In this document: positions 1-6,263 of the stretch, one piece after another | Layout of the letters: the number at the start of each line of letters is the position of its first letter | How positions within the stretch are numbered: position 1 is the first letter of the stretch | Origin: Nocardioidaceae bacterium | GTDB taxonomy: Bacteria > Actinomycetota > Actinomycetes > Propionibacteriales > Nocardioidaceae | Reading direction: 5' to 3' | DNA length: 9,170 nucleotides | Assembly: GCA_013696065.1 (NCBI GenBank) | Contig: JACCZJ010000160.1 | Location: 1-9,170, forward strand | Position numbers and translations under genes: made by a program | Notes under the pieces: generated by a model | The model's input: the letters and a program-made list of their open reading frames with translations, nothing else | What the model was told of the DNA's origin: nothing | Databases searched by the model: none

Positions 1-368
1 GTGAGCACCGACCCCTCGGGCAGGGAGTCCTCGTCGAGCTTGACCGTGACCGTGGTCCCGAGATTATCGATGGCGGGCCCGGGTAGGGGGATGGAGAATG
101 TCCCGTCGGCTGTCGACACCCCCTCTCCGATCACGGCGCCCTCTGCATCCTCCACGATGATCTTGACTCCTTCGACCGGCGTGCACGGGGTCGTGGATGT
201 GTCGCTGAGTTGGCCGACGATGCTGATGACGTCGTCCTTCTCAGGGATCTTGGCACTTGGGCAGCTTTTGTCCTCGCGCGCGGCCGCGGAGGCCGTCGCG
301 GTTGTCGAGAGCATCGCGAACACCACTGCCAGCAGCAGCGCGGTGATGCCGGAGGGGCGCACTCGCAC
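1..368 (-). CDS. Secreted/extracellular N-terminal domain protein, 3' end outside window; possible LivH-type branched-chain amino-acid ABC permease
   Basis: The first 122 residues are visible and the gene runs off the left edge. The start is GTG at 368-366, with an AGGAG ribosome site at 379-375 and a 6-nt spacer. An in-frame TGA at 383-381 rules out an earlier start. Residues 1-30 form a signal peptide: Arg-rich start, hydrophobic core ALLLAVVFAML, then an Ala-rich cleavage zone near 26-30. The mature part has two cysteines (C36, C62), which could form a disulfide. It continues into a beta-sandwich-like stretch (GVKIIVEDAEGAVIGEGVSTADGTFSIPLPG) of the carboxypeptidase-regulatory/transthyretin type, ending in LDEDSLPEGS. 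From memory, actinobacterial LivH permeases near polA carry such a domain before their membrane segments, but no permease segment is visible here, so that name is inference. A TATGCT box at 437-432 could be its promoter. A free secreted protein is the main alternative. Confidence 0.6.
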   Translation of the reverse strand, partial: MRVRPSGITALLLAVVFAMLSTTATASAAAREDKSCPSAKIPEKDDVISIVGQLSDTSTTPCTPVEGVKIIVEDAEGAVIGEGVSTADGTFSIPLPGPAIDNLGTTVTVKLDEDSLPEGSVL

Positions 369-496
369 GAATGACTCCTGTCAGGTCGCCGGGCCGTGCA
401 GGCATGGACTGTAGAGATAGAACTTAGCGGGAGCATAGTGGCACGCGGCGGCGACGACGCCGATCTGAGCCGATTGAGCCATCGCCGTGCCGTGCC

Positions 497-1243
497 TCAT
501 CGCAGGACGACAACCAGCTCGGTGAGCAGAGGAGCAGCGATCACCGCAGGCAGCAGATCACCGACGGGCACCGGCTTGATCTGCAGCAGGCGGAGGCTTA
601 CACCGACGAGCAGCAGGCCGCCTGTCGCCGTCAAGGCAGCAAGATGCGGTGCGGGCAGCACCTCACCGAGCAGCGCGCCGACGCCGGTCAGTGACCCTTG
701 TACGACGGCGATCGCCAGGGCCGATGCGGCGACGCCCCAGCCGAGAGAGGCGGCGAAGGCGACCGCGGCGAAGCCGTCGAGTGTGGCCTTCAGGATCAGC
801 TGGTCAGCTCCGTTGCCCAGACCGTCGGACAGCGAGCCCAGGATCGTGAGTGGTCCGACGCAGAACAGCAGTGACGCCGAGACGAACCCTTCGATGAACC
901 TTTGCCGCTCCACTGACCCGTCCCGAGTACTCAGCCGTCCCTGGAGCCATCCCCCAAAGCCTTCGAGGCGGTCCTCGATCCGGAGCAAGGAGCCGGCGAT
1001 CCCGCCGATGAGCAACGAGCCCAAGACGATCAACACCGGCGCCGAGGAGCCAACTGCGGCGCGCAGATCGGCGTCGGTGACCGCGAGGGCTGACAGGCCA
1101 GCGACGAGAAGCGTGACGAGTCCTAGGGCGTCGGTGACGACGTCTCGCGTTCGAGCGGTGAGCCGATGACCGAGCAGGACGCCAACTCCGGAGCCGACCA
1201 ACACCGTCGCCACGTTGAGCGCCGTACCGAATCCTCGAAACAT
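497..1243 (-). CDS. DUF554 family membrane protein (YqgA/YdfK-like)
   Basis: This 248-residue polytopic inner-membrane protein has about seven hydrophobic segments, near residues 5-25, 35-55, 66-88, 118-138, 157-182, 200-220 and 228-246. The family signature is clear at 127-156: FCVGPLTILGSLSDGLG followed by LKATLDG, matching the conserved FCVGxxxIxGSxxDGL...K..LDG pattern of DUF554. A basic and acidic loop (90-116) separates the two halves. The family is found in many bacteria and its substrate is unknown; a transport role is only presumed. Length is normal. The start ATG at 1243-1241 has a modest AGGCAGG about 10 nt upstream. It lies 128 bp upstream of, and on the same strand as, the secreted-protein gene. 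The two could be co-transcribed, but that gap leaves room for a separate promoter. It is divergent from the GNAT gene. Confidence 0.9.
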   Translation of the reverse strand: MFRGFGTALNVATVLVGSGVGVLLGHRLTARTRDVVTDALGLVTLLVAGLSALAVTDADLRAAVGSSAPVLIVLGSLLIGGIAGSLLRIEDRLEGFGGWLQGRLSTRDGSVERQRFIEGFVSASLLFCVGPLTILGSLSDGLGNGADQLILKATLDGFAAVAFAASLGWGVAASALAIAVVQGSLTGVGALLGEVLPAPHLAALTATGGLLLVGVSLRLLQIKPVPVGDLLPAVIAAPLLTELVVVLR

Positions 1244-1355
1244 GTGCGGGTGACCTGCCTGTCGTAGTCGGATGCGGCACTCGACACCGCTCGCGACGGC
1301 GACCGCCGGGTGCGTGTCGTTGATGTCGGTCGTAGGGTGGGCGCCAGCCTCGGCG

Positions 1356-1446
1356 CTAGGAGCCTAGACCGACTGTCATTTGACAGCGTCGATCGTGGCG
1401 ACCAGAGTCAGGTCAGGGGATGACGTCGCAACGCCGATGACATCGG
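1356..1446. promoter_or_regulatory. Divergent intergenic region with three short palindromes (possible operators)
   Basis: The 215-bp gap between the DUF554 gene and the GNAT gene contains three short inverted repeats: CTAGG-AG-CCTAG (1356-1367), CTGTCA-TT-TGACAG (1373-1386) and CCGATG-A-CATCGG (1434-1446). The second contains TTGACA (1380-1385) in the + direction, but no good -10 follows at 16-18 bp, so I cannot place a promoter firmly. The third lies just before the GNAT ribosome site GGAG (1450-1453). These could bind a regulator, but short palindromes are common in GC-rich DNA. Confidence 0.3.
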
Positions 1447-1458
1447 AGTGGAGTTTTC

Positions 1459-2064
1459 ATGCCCCAGAGGCACAGCACGGGTCGAGGCGCGGTCCAGATT
1501 CGAGACGCCGCCGCCGGGGACGCGCCCGGTTTGCAATCGATCTGGATGGACTTCACGGCTGGCTACCGGCCTGTGCAAAAGACCGCGTCCATCGAGCAGA
1601 TCGAGCGGGCAATCCGGCGCCTAGAGACAGAGCCCGCCGAGCGATTGTTGGTGGCGACGCTCAATGACGGCCCGGTCGGTGTCGCGCACTTGCGACGGGC
1701 GCCGATGTCGCCGATCCAGGACGAAGACGCCGTGCATGTGGGATACCTGCACGTCTTGAGTCAATATCGGCGACGTGGGGTCGGCAAGCAACTACTTGAC
1801 GCAGCCGCCGATTGGGCCGATGAAAAGGATTCTCGTCATGTCGTGGCTTCGATTGCCGCCACTGCTCGAGACGCCAACAGATTCCTCGCCAGGCTCGGCT
1901 TCGGTCAGGTCGCTGTGGTGCGTGCCTGTTCGGTGGCGACCCTGCGCAGCAAGCTGGAGCCGGCAGTCGCCAAGTCAGCCTCCACTAATCTCGTCGCGGC
2001 ACGACGGCTCAAGCGGCGCGCTCGCACTATGCTCGAGGGCGCGAGCGGGACAGGTGGCACGTGA
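1459..2064 (+). CDS. GNAT family N-acetyltransferase
   Basis: This is a 201-residue protein of the Gcn5-related acetyltransferase fold, which moves an acetyl group from acetyl-CoA to an amine; the acceptor is unknown. The acetyl-CoA pyrophosphate-binding motif A is Q102-Y-R-R-R-G-V-G109 (Q/RxxGxG/A). It follows the strand VHVGYLHVL and precedes the helix KQLLDAAADWADE. The late GNAT signature ANRFLARLGF lies at 139-148. Residues 15-80 match the usual N-terminal part (QIRDAAAGDAPGLQSIW...LLVATLNDGPVGVAHL). The basic tail after about 165 (AARRLKRRAR) is beyond the core fold. ATG 1459 has GGAG 5 nt upstream. Its last 38 bp overlap the 3' end of the opposite-strand thioesterase gene. The same pair beside polA is familiar to me in other actinobacteria, but the functional tie is unknown. 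Confidence 0.9.
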   Translation: MPQRHSTGRGAVQIRDAAAGDAPGLQSIWMDFTAGYRPVQKTASIEQIERAIRRLETEPAERLLVATLNDGPVGVAHLRRAPMSPIQDEDAVHVGYLHVLSQYRRRGVGKQLLDAAADWADEKDSRHVVASIAATARDANRFLARLGFGQVAVVRACSVATLRSKLEPAVAKSASTNLVAARRLKRRARTMLEGASGTGGT

Positions 2065-2443
2065 TTCGAGCCGTGCACACTCGACGCTGCTGCTCATCGT
2101 GGATGACCACTTCGTAACTCGCGACTGACCGGCCGAGATGGATGGGCGTAGCCACGCCGGTCACTGAGCCCGACCGCACTGCTCGATGGTGGGTGGCGTT
2201 GATGTCAACGCCGACAGCGATCGAAGCCGGGTGAGCATGAAGGGCTGCTCCGATCGACCCCAACCCCTCGGCCAGGACGCACGAGGCGCCGCCGTGCAGC
2301 AGGCCGTACGGCTGAAGGTTTCCCTCGACCGGCATCGTGCCGACGACGCGCTCAGGCGTCGCCTCCACGATCTCGATGCCCATACGATCGTGCAGGCTGG
2401 ACGTCATATCTGGGTGCCCACTGCCCCCTTGAGGCTCAGCCAT
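2027..2443 (-). CDS. PaaI-type hotdog-fold acyl-CoA thioesterase
   Basis: This 138-residue protein is the usual length for a single hotdog domain of the PaaI/4-hydroxybenzoyl-CoA thioesterase group, which hydrolyses acyl-CoA thioesters in the cytoplasm; the native substrate cannot be read from sequence. The active-site segment is N42-LQPYGLL-H50-GG-ASCVLA-E59, where the HGG start of the long helix and Glu59 (the usual catalytic acid position) are intact. The second conserved block is GVDINATHHRA (78-88), followed by GVATPIHLGRS. Homologues of this form sit divergently next to polA in many actinobacteria. ATG 2443-2441 has GAGGAAG (2460-2454) 10 nt upstream. A second in-frame Met (residue 13) just before LHDRMG is a possible alternative start. 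Transcription likely begins near 2490, from the element shared with polA. Its 3' end runs 38 bp into the GNAT gene. Confidence 0.92.
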   Translation of the reverse strand: MAEPQGGSGHPDMTSSLHDRMGIEIVEATPERVVGTMPVEGNLQPYGLLHGGASCVLAEGLGSIGAALHAHPASIAVGVDINATHHRAVRSGSVTGVATPIHLGRSVASYEVVIHDEQQRRVCTARITCHLSRSRPRA

Positions 2444-2494
2444 GGTGTTCGTACTTCCTCATGTCTTCTCCCAGCGGCGTAGTGTCGGAGGCCA

Positions 2495-2506
2495 AGACTA
2501 AAGTCT
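2495..2506. promoter_or_regulatory. Symmetric AT element: possible shared -10 for polA (+) and thioesterase (-)
   Basis: AGACT-AA-AGTCT is a perfect 12-bp inverted repeat in the 67-bp gap between two divergent starts. On the + strand it gives TAAAGT (2499-2504), a TANNNT box ending 7 bases before 2511, so transcription would start on the GTG of polA (leaderless). On the - strand it gives TTTAGT (2502-2497), which would start an RNA near 2490, about 47 bases before the thioesterase ATG. No recognisable -35 is present on either side. The placement is seen in the sequence; promoter activity is inferred. Confidence 0.45.
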
Positions 2507-2510
2507 GACC

Positions 2511-5234
2511 GTGGTTGTTTCTCCCTCTGCTGTCCGCACCGAGATGCCCACCGGCACTGGTGGGGCCCGGCCTCGGCTCTTGCTGCTCGACGGGCACTCG
2601 CTCGCGTACCGAGCATTCTTTGCTCTCCCGGTCGAGAACTTCTCCACCACGACCGGCCAGCCGACCAACGCCGTCTACGGCTTCACCTCGATGCTCATCA
2701 ACGTGTTGCGAGACGAGGCGCCGACTCATCTCGCGGTGGCGTTCGATGTGTCGCGGCAGACGTTCAGGGCTGAGCAGTACGCCGAATACAAGGCCAACCG
2801 CTCCGCCAGCCCCGACGAGTTCAAAGGCCAGGTGTCGCTGGTCAAAGAGGTGCTGGCGGCGTTGCGGGTGATCACGGTCGACAAGGAGGGCTTTGAAGCA
2901 GACGACGTGATCGCGACCCTCGCCACCCAAGCGGAGGCGGAGGGGTTCGACGTGCTCATCTGCACGGGCGACCGGGATGCCTTCCAGCTGGTCAGCGACC
3001 GAACCACGGTGCTCTATCCACGCAAAGGGGTCTCCGACTTGGCCAGGATGACCCCAGCCGCCGTACAGGAAAAATATGGCGTGTCTCCCGGCAACTACCC
3101 CGACCTGGCGGCACTGGTGGGGGAGACCAGTGACAACCTGCCGGGTGTGCCGGGCGTCGGACCCAAGACCGCAGCCAAATGGATCGGGCAGTTCACGTCG
3201 CTGGACGCCATCGTGGCCAGGGTCGACGAAATTTCCGGCAAGGCCGGCGAGTCGCTGCGAGAACACCTCGGCGACGTGATCCGCAACCGTCGCATCAACG
3301 AGTTGGTGCGTGACCTCGACTTGCCGAGCGGGGTCCACGACTTCGTCAAGCAGTCCTGGGATCGAGACGAGGTGCACCGGATCTTCGACGGTCTGGAGTT
3401 CCGCGTCTTGCGTGACCGGCTCTTCGCCACCTTGACGGCTGACGAACCCGAGATCGAGCCGGGCGCCGAGATCCAGATGACTCGCCTGGGCGTCGGTGAG
3501 GTCGCTGCCTGGTTGGCGGCACACGCGAGCGGCCAGGCCATCGCCGGTGTCCACGTGCACGGCCACTGGCAAGCCGGCACCGGCCAGGTCAACGCAGTGG
3601 CGCTGGCGGTCGCACCCGACGTCGCCGCGTGGGTGGACGCTGTGGACATTTCCCCAGTCGACGAGTCGGCCCTCGCTGCGTGGCTGGCCGACCCCGCCCG
3701 TCCCAAAGCCCTGCACGACGCCAAGGGGCCCATGCTCGCGTTGGCTGCTCGCGGTTGGCCGCTAGCCGGGTTGGCAGCAGACACGGCCCTGTCGGCATAC
3801 CTCTCCCATCCCGATCAGCGTTCCTATGACCTCGCCGATCTTTCGTTGCGTTATCTGCACCGCGAGCTCCAAGGCAGCGACACTCCGGTCGACCAGCTGT
3901 CCTTTGATCTCGACGGTGACTCGGCCGAATCACGCGACTCGATGCGTAAAGCACATGCGGTGGTCGACCTCGCGGCGGCGCTCGAGGTCGAGCTCGAGAG
4001 CAGGGGTGGTTCGAGCCTGCTCGCTGCCGTTGAGCTGCCCTTGGTCGCGGTGCTGGCCCGCATGGAGCAGGTGGGAGTCGCTGTCGATCTCGACCACCTG
4101 AGCTCGCTCGAGGCGCATTTCGCCGCTGGCGTCAAGCAGGCCGCCGACGACGCCTACGAGGTGATCGGCAAGCAGATCAATCTCGGCTCCCCCAAGCAGC
4201 TACAGGCGGTGCTGTTCGACGAGCTCGGGATGCCGAAGACCAAGCGCACCAAGACCGGATACACGACTGACGCCGAGGCGCTGCAGAGCCTGTTCGAGAA
4301 GACCGGGCACCCGTTCCTGCAGCACATGCTGGTGCATCGAGACGTGACACGGCTACGGCAGACGGTCGAGGGCCTCCTCAAAAGTGTCGCTGAGGACGGG
4401 CGCATCCACACCACCTTCAACCAGCTCATCGCCGCCACGGGGCGGCTGTCTTCGACAGAGCCCAACCTCCAGAACATCCCGATCCGCACCGAGGAGGGGC
4501 GCCGGATCCGCGAAGCGTTCGTGCTGGGGGAGGGCTTTGAGTCTCTGCTGACCGCTGACTACAGCCAGATCGAGATGCGCATCATGGCGCACGTGTCCGA
4601 TGACGCTGCACTCATCGCCGCCTTCAAGTCAGGTGCCGACTTCCACTCCGTGACCGCGGCCCGTGTCTTCGACGTGGAGGGAGACTTGGTCAGCGCCGCC
4701 CAGCGCGCCAAGATCAAGGCGATGAATTACGGCCTCGCCTACGGCTTGTCGGCGTACGGGCTCAGCCAGCAGCTCAACATCGAGCCGAGCGAGGCACGCA
4801 GCTTGATGGATGAGTACTTCGAGGGCTTCGGCGGCGTGCGTGACTATCTGCGGGGTGTGGTCGACGAGGCGCGGCGCACCGGTTTTACCGAGACGATTCT
4901 CGGGAGACGGCGCTATCTGCCCGACCTGACCAGTGACAACCGGCAGCGTCGTGAGATGGCCGAGCGGATGGCGCTCAATGCGCCCATCCAGGGCTCAGCC
5001 GCCGACATCATCAAGGTCGCGATGTTGCGCGTTGACGCCGCCCTCGCAGCTGAGGGGTTGATGTCCAGGATGTTGTTGCAGGTCCACGACGAGCTCGTCT
5101 TCGAGGTCGCACCCGACGAGCGGCAGGCGTTGGAGGCGCTGGTACGACGAGAGATGGCCGCGGCCGCCGACCTCGCGGTGCCGCTGGATGTCTCTCTCGG
5201 GGTGGGACGCACCTGGCACGAAGCCGGACACTGA
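2511..5234 (+). CDS. polA: DNA polymerase I
   Basis: This complete 907-residue Pol I fills gaps and removes RNA primers and damaged strands in replication and repair. The 5' nuclease domain spans about 20-310: D27 in LLLLDGHSLAYRAFF, the acidic cluster E126...E129-A-DD132, D154/D156 in CTGDRDAF, and a helix-hairpin-helix at GVPGVGPKTAAKWI (212-225). The middle domain (about 320-495) keeps the proofreading fold, but the Exo I DxE is replaced by VHVHG, so it is very probably inactive, as in many actinobacterial enzymes. The polymerase domain shows motif A DYSQIEMR (683-690), O-helix R732xxxK736xxxY740G and motif C QVHDE (857-861). Tyr740 occupies the position of E. coli Phe762. The start is GTG 2511: an in-frame TAA sits four codons upstream, there is no Shine-Dalgarno, and a -10 is placed for a leaderless mRNA. 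ATG 2544 is a weaker alternative. Confidence 0.98.
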   Translation: MVVSPSAVRTEMPTGTGGARPRLLLLDGHSLAYRAFFALPVENFSTTTGQPTNAVYGFTSMLINVLRDEAPTHLAVAFDVSRQTFRAEQYAEYKANRSASPDEFKGQVSLVKEVLAALRVITVDKEGFEADDVIATLATQAEAEGFDVLICTGDRDAFQLVSDRTTVLYPRKGVSDLARMTPAAVQEKYGVSPGNYPDLAALVGETSDNLPGVPGVGPKTAAKWIGQFTSLDAIVARVDEISGKAGESLREHLGDVIRNRRINELVRDLDLPSGVHDFVKQSWDRDEVHRIFDGLEFRVLRDRLFATLTADEPEIEPGAEIQMTRLGVGEVAAWLAAHASGQAIAGVHVHGHWQAGTGQVNAVALAVAPDVAAWVDAVDISPVDESALAAWLADPARPKALHDAKGPMLALAARGWPLAGLAADTALSAYLSHPDQRSYDLADLSLRYLHRELQGSDTPVDQLSFDLDGDSAESRDSMRKAHAVVDLAAALEVELESRGGSSLLAAVELPLVAVLARMEQVGVAVDLDHLSSLEAHFAAGVKQAADDAYEVIGKQINLGSPKQLQAVLFDELGMPKTKRTKTGYTTDAEALQSLFEKTGHPFLQHMLVHRDVTRLRQTVEGLLKSVAEDGRIHTTFNQLIAATGRLSSTEPNLQNIPIRTEEGRRIREAFVLGEGFESLLTADYSQIEMRIMAHVSDDAALIAAFKSGADFHSVTAARVFDVEGDLVSAAQRAKIKAMNYGLAYGLSAYGLSQQLNIEPSEARSLMDEYFEGFGGVRDYLRGVVDEARRTGFTETILGRRRYLPDLTSDNRQRREMAERMALNAPIQGSAADIIKVAMLRVDAALAAEGLMSRMLLQVHDELVFEVAPDERQALEALVRREMAAAADLAVPLDVSLGVGRTWHEAGH

Positions 5235-5282
5235 CACATCCAGCGGGAGGCGTTTGCTCGGGGGCTGCGCGGCTAGCCGTTT

Positions 5283-5346
5283 GGCTGCCGGCCAGCTGTT
5301 GGGCTCCCGGCCAGCGGCGCCACTGCCCGGCGGCGCCACTACCCGG
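5283..5346. repeat. Short direct and tandem repeats between convergent polA and methyltransferase genes
   Basis: Two repeat pairs lie back to back. GGCTGCCGGCCAGC (5283-5296) recurs with one mismatch at 5302-5315, a 19-bp period. CGGCGCCACTGCCCGG (5315-5330) is followed directly by the same 16 bases with one mismatch at 5331-5346. The last unit forms the final codons and stop of the methyltransferase gene on the other strand. Local duplication by slippage is the simplest explanation. Confidence 0.7.
5307..5330. terminator. GC-rich imperfect palindrome, possible two-way terminator
   Basis: The 24 bases starting CCGGCCAGCGGC and ending ACTGCCCGG read nearly the same on both strands, with only two mismatched pairs and GGCGCC at the centre. 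It lies in the about 100-bp gap where polA (+) and the methyltransferase gene (-) meet end to end, where a two-way terminator would be expected. No T-run follows on either strand, so a classical rho-independent terminator is not shown. Confidence 0.25.
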
Positions 5347-6139
5347 CAACATGTGTCACGAAGATGGCGGTGCCCGGCACCAGTTGTCCTCGCACTGGGC
5401 CCCAGCCACCCCACACTCGGTCGTGGCCGTGAGGCCAGTCCGGCTCGACGAGGCGTTCCAGGGTCAATCCCGCCGCCTGAATGGCTGAGATCCAGTCGCT
5501 AAGGGTGTGGTGCGGTTCGACATACGTGAGATTGCCCTCGTCGTCAGTCTCGACGTAAGGAGTCCGGTCGAAGTACGAGCGGGTGACAGTGAGACCAGCT
5601 TCGGTGGGGTCGTCGGGGAACACCCGGCGCAGCGGATGGACCACCGAGAAGACGAACTGCCCGCCAGGTCTCAGCACGCTCGCCACTTCGAAGAGCGCCT
5701 TATCGATGTCGATCAGAAACGGCAGCGCCCCAAAGGCCGAACACGCCACATCGAAGGACTCCCCGGCAAAGGGCAGCGCAGTCGCCGTCGCACACACGGC
5801 CGGTACGGCGACCGAGGTCTTGAGGTCGAGGCGCCTGCTGTGCTGGAGTTGCCGCCACGACAAGTCGAAAGCCACCACCTCAGCGCCCTGTGCCAGCAAC
5901 CAACGCGAACACTGTCCGGCTCCCGAACCGACTTCGAGCACCCGGCTGCCGGCGACGTCACCCAAAAAGGATGCGTCGGCTTCGTCGAGTCCCTCCGGTG
6001 ACCAGATGAAGCCGGTGTCGCGCAAGAACTCCCCGTGTTCGGCCTGGTAGTCGTCTGCTTCGCGGTCCCAGTCACTGCGGTTGGCGGCCTGCGCCTGGGC
6101 ATCGCTGACCTCGAGGAAATTCGGTTGGCGGCTTTGCAC
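5339..6139 (-). CDS. Class I SAM-dependent methyltransferase (polA-adjacent family)
   Basis: This is a 266-residue protein with the Rossmann methyltransferase fold. Motif I, VLEVGSGAGQCSRWL (67-81), binds S-adenosylmethionine. The acidic end of strand 2 is D92 in VAFDLS. ALPFAGESFDVACSAFGALPFL (121-142) covers motifs II-III, and VLRPGG (155-160) is the motif before strand 5. The N-terminal DREADDYQAEHGEFL and C-terminal VVHPLRR...YFDRTPYVETDDEGNLTYVEPHHT...VPGTAIFV are shared with a methyltransferase I recall next to polA in many actinobacteria; its acceptor is unknown to me. The frame is open well upstream, but GTG 6139 is the last start before the conserved region and has TACCGT at exactly -12 to -7. 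No Shine-Dalgarno is visible, so a leaderless mRNA is likely. It lies 124 bp downstream of the sirtuin gene, convergent with polA. Confidence 0.92.
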   Translation of the reverse strand: MQSRQPNFLEVSDAQAQAANRSDWDREADDYQAEHGEFLRDTGFIWSPEGLDEADASFLGDVAGSRVLEVGSGAGQCSRWLLAQGAEVVAFDLSWRQLQHSRRLDLKTSVAVPAVCATATALPFAGESFDVACSAFGALPFLIDIDKALFEVASVLRPGGQFVFSVVHPLRRVFPDDPTEAGLTVTRSYFDRTPYVETDDEGNLTYVEPHHTLSDWISAIQAAGLTLERLVEPDWPHGHDRVWGGWGPVRGQLVPGTAIFVTHVAG

Positions 6140-6145
6140 GAATCG

Positions 6146-6151
6146 ACGGTA
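6146..6151 (-). promoter_or_regulatory. Possible -10 box (TACCGT) for leaderless methyltransferase mRNA
   Basis: On the - strand TACCGT occupies -12 to -7 relative to the GTG at 6139, fitting the actinobacterial TANNNT pattern for RNAs that start on the start codon. No Shine-Dalgarno lies nearby and no -35 match is visible. Confidence 0.4.
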
Positions 6152-6207
6152 GCGGCAGCGGACGGCGGGTGCGAGATGAGTCGCCAGTGCAGGCCGCGAG
6201 CGATGTC

Positions 6208-6220
6208 GGAGCCAGGCTCC
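6208..6220. promoter_or_regulatory. Perfect 13-bp inverted repeat (possible operator)
   Basis: GGAGCC-A-GGCTCC lies about 70 bp upstream of the methyltransferase GTG, in the gap after the sirtuin gene. It resembles a small operator, but no matching regulator is nearby. Confidence 0.25.
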
Positions 6221-6237
6221 TACCGGCGAGGCGGCGA

Positions 6238-6254
6238 CCCCGTGAAACGCGGGG
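6238..6254 (-). terminator. Hairpin just after the sirtuin stop codon
   Basis: CCCCG-CGTTTCA-CGGGG on the - strand forms a 5-bp all-GC stem with a 7-nt loop, starting about 10 nt after the sirtuin stop. There is no U-run after it, so termination is only a possibility. Confidence 0.3.
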
Positions 6255-6263
6255 CCGGAATGC

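Noticed and set aside
396..1169. Long + strand open frame (257 residues) opposite the DUF554 gene
   Set aside because: It is low-complexity Ser/Arg/Pro/Ala sequence, the GC-rich shadow of the well-supported DUF554 reading.
2436..3716. Long - strand open frame (426 residues) under polA
   Set aside because: It is antisense to strongly conserved Pol I sequence, with no recognisable domain; a typical shadow frame in high-GC coding DNA.
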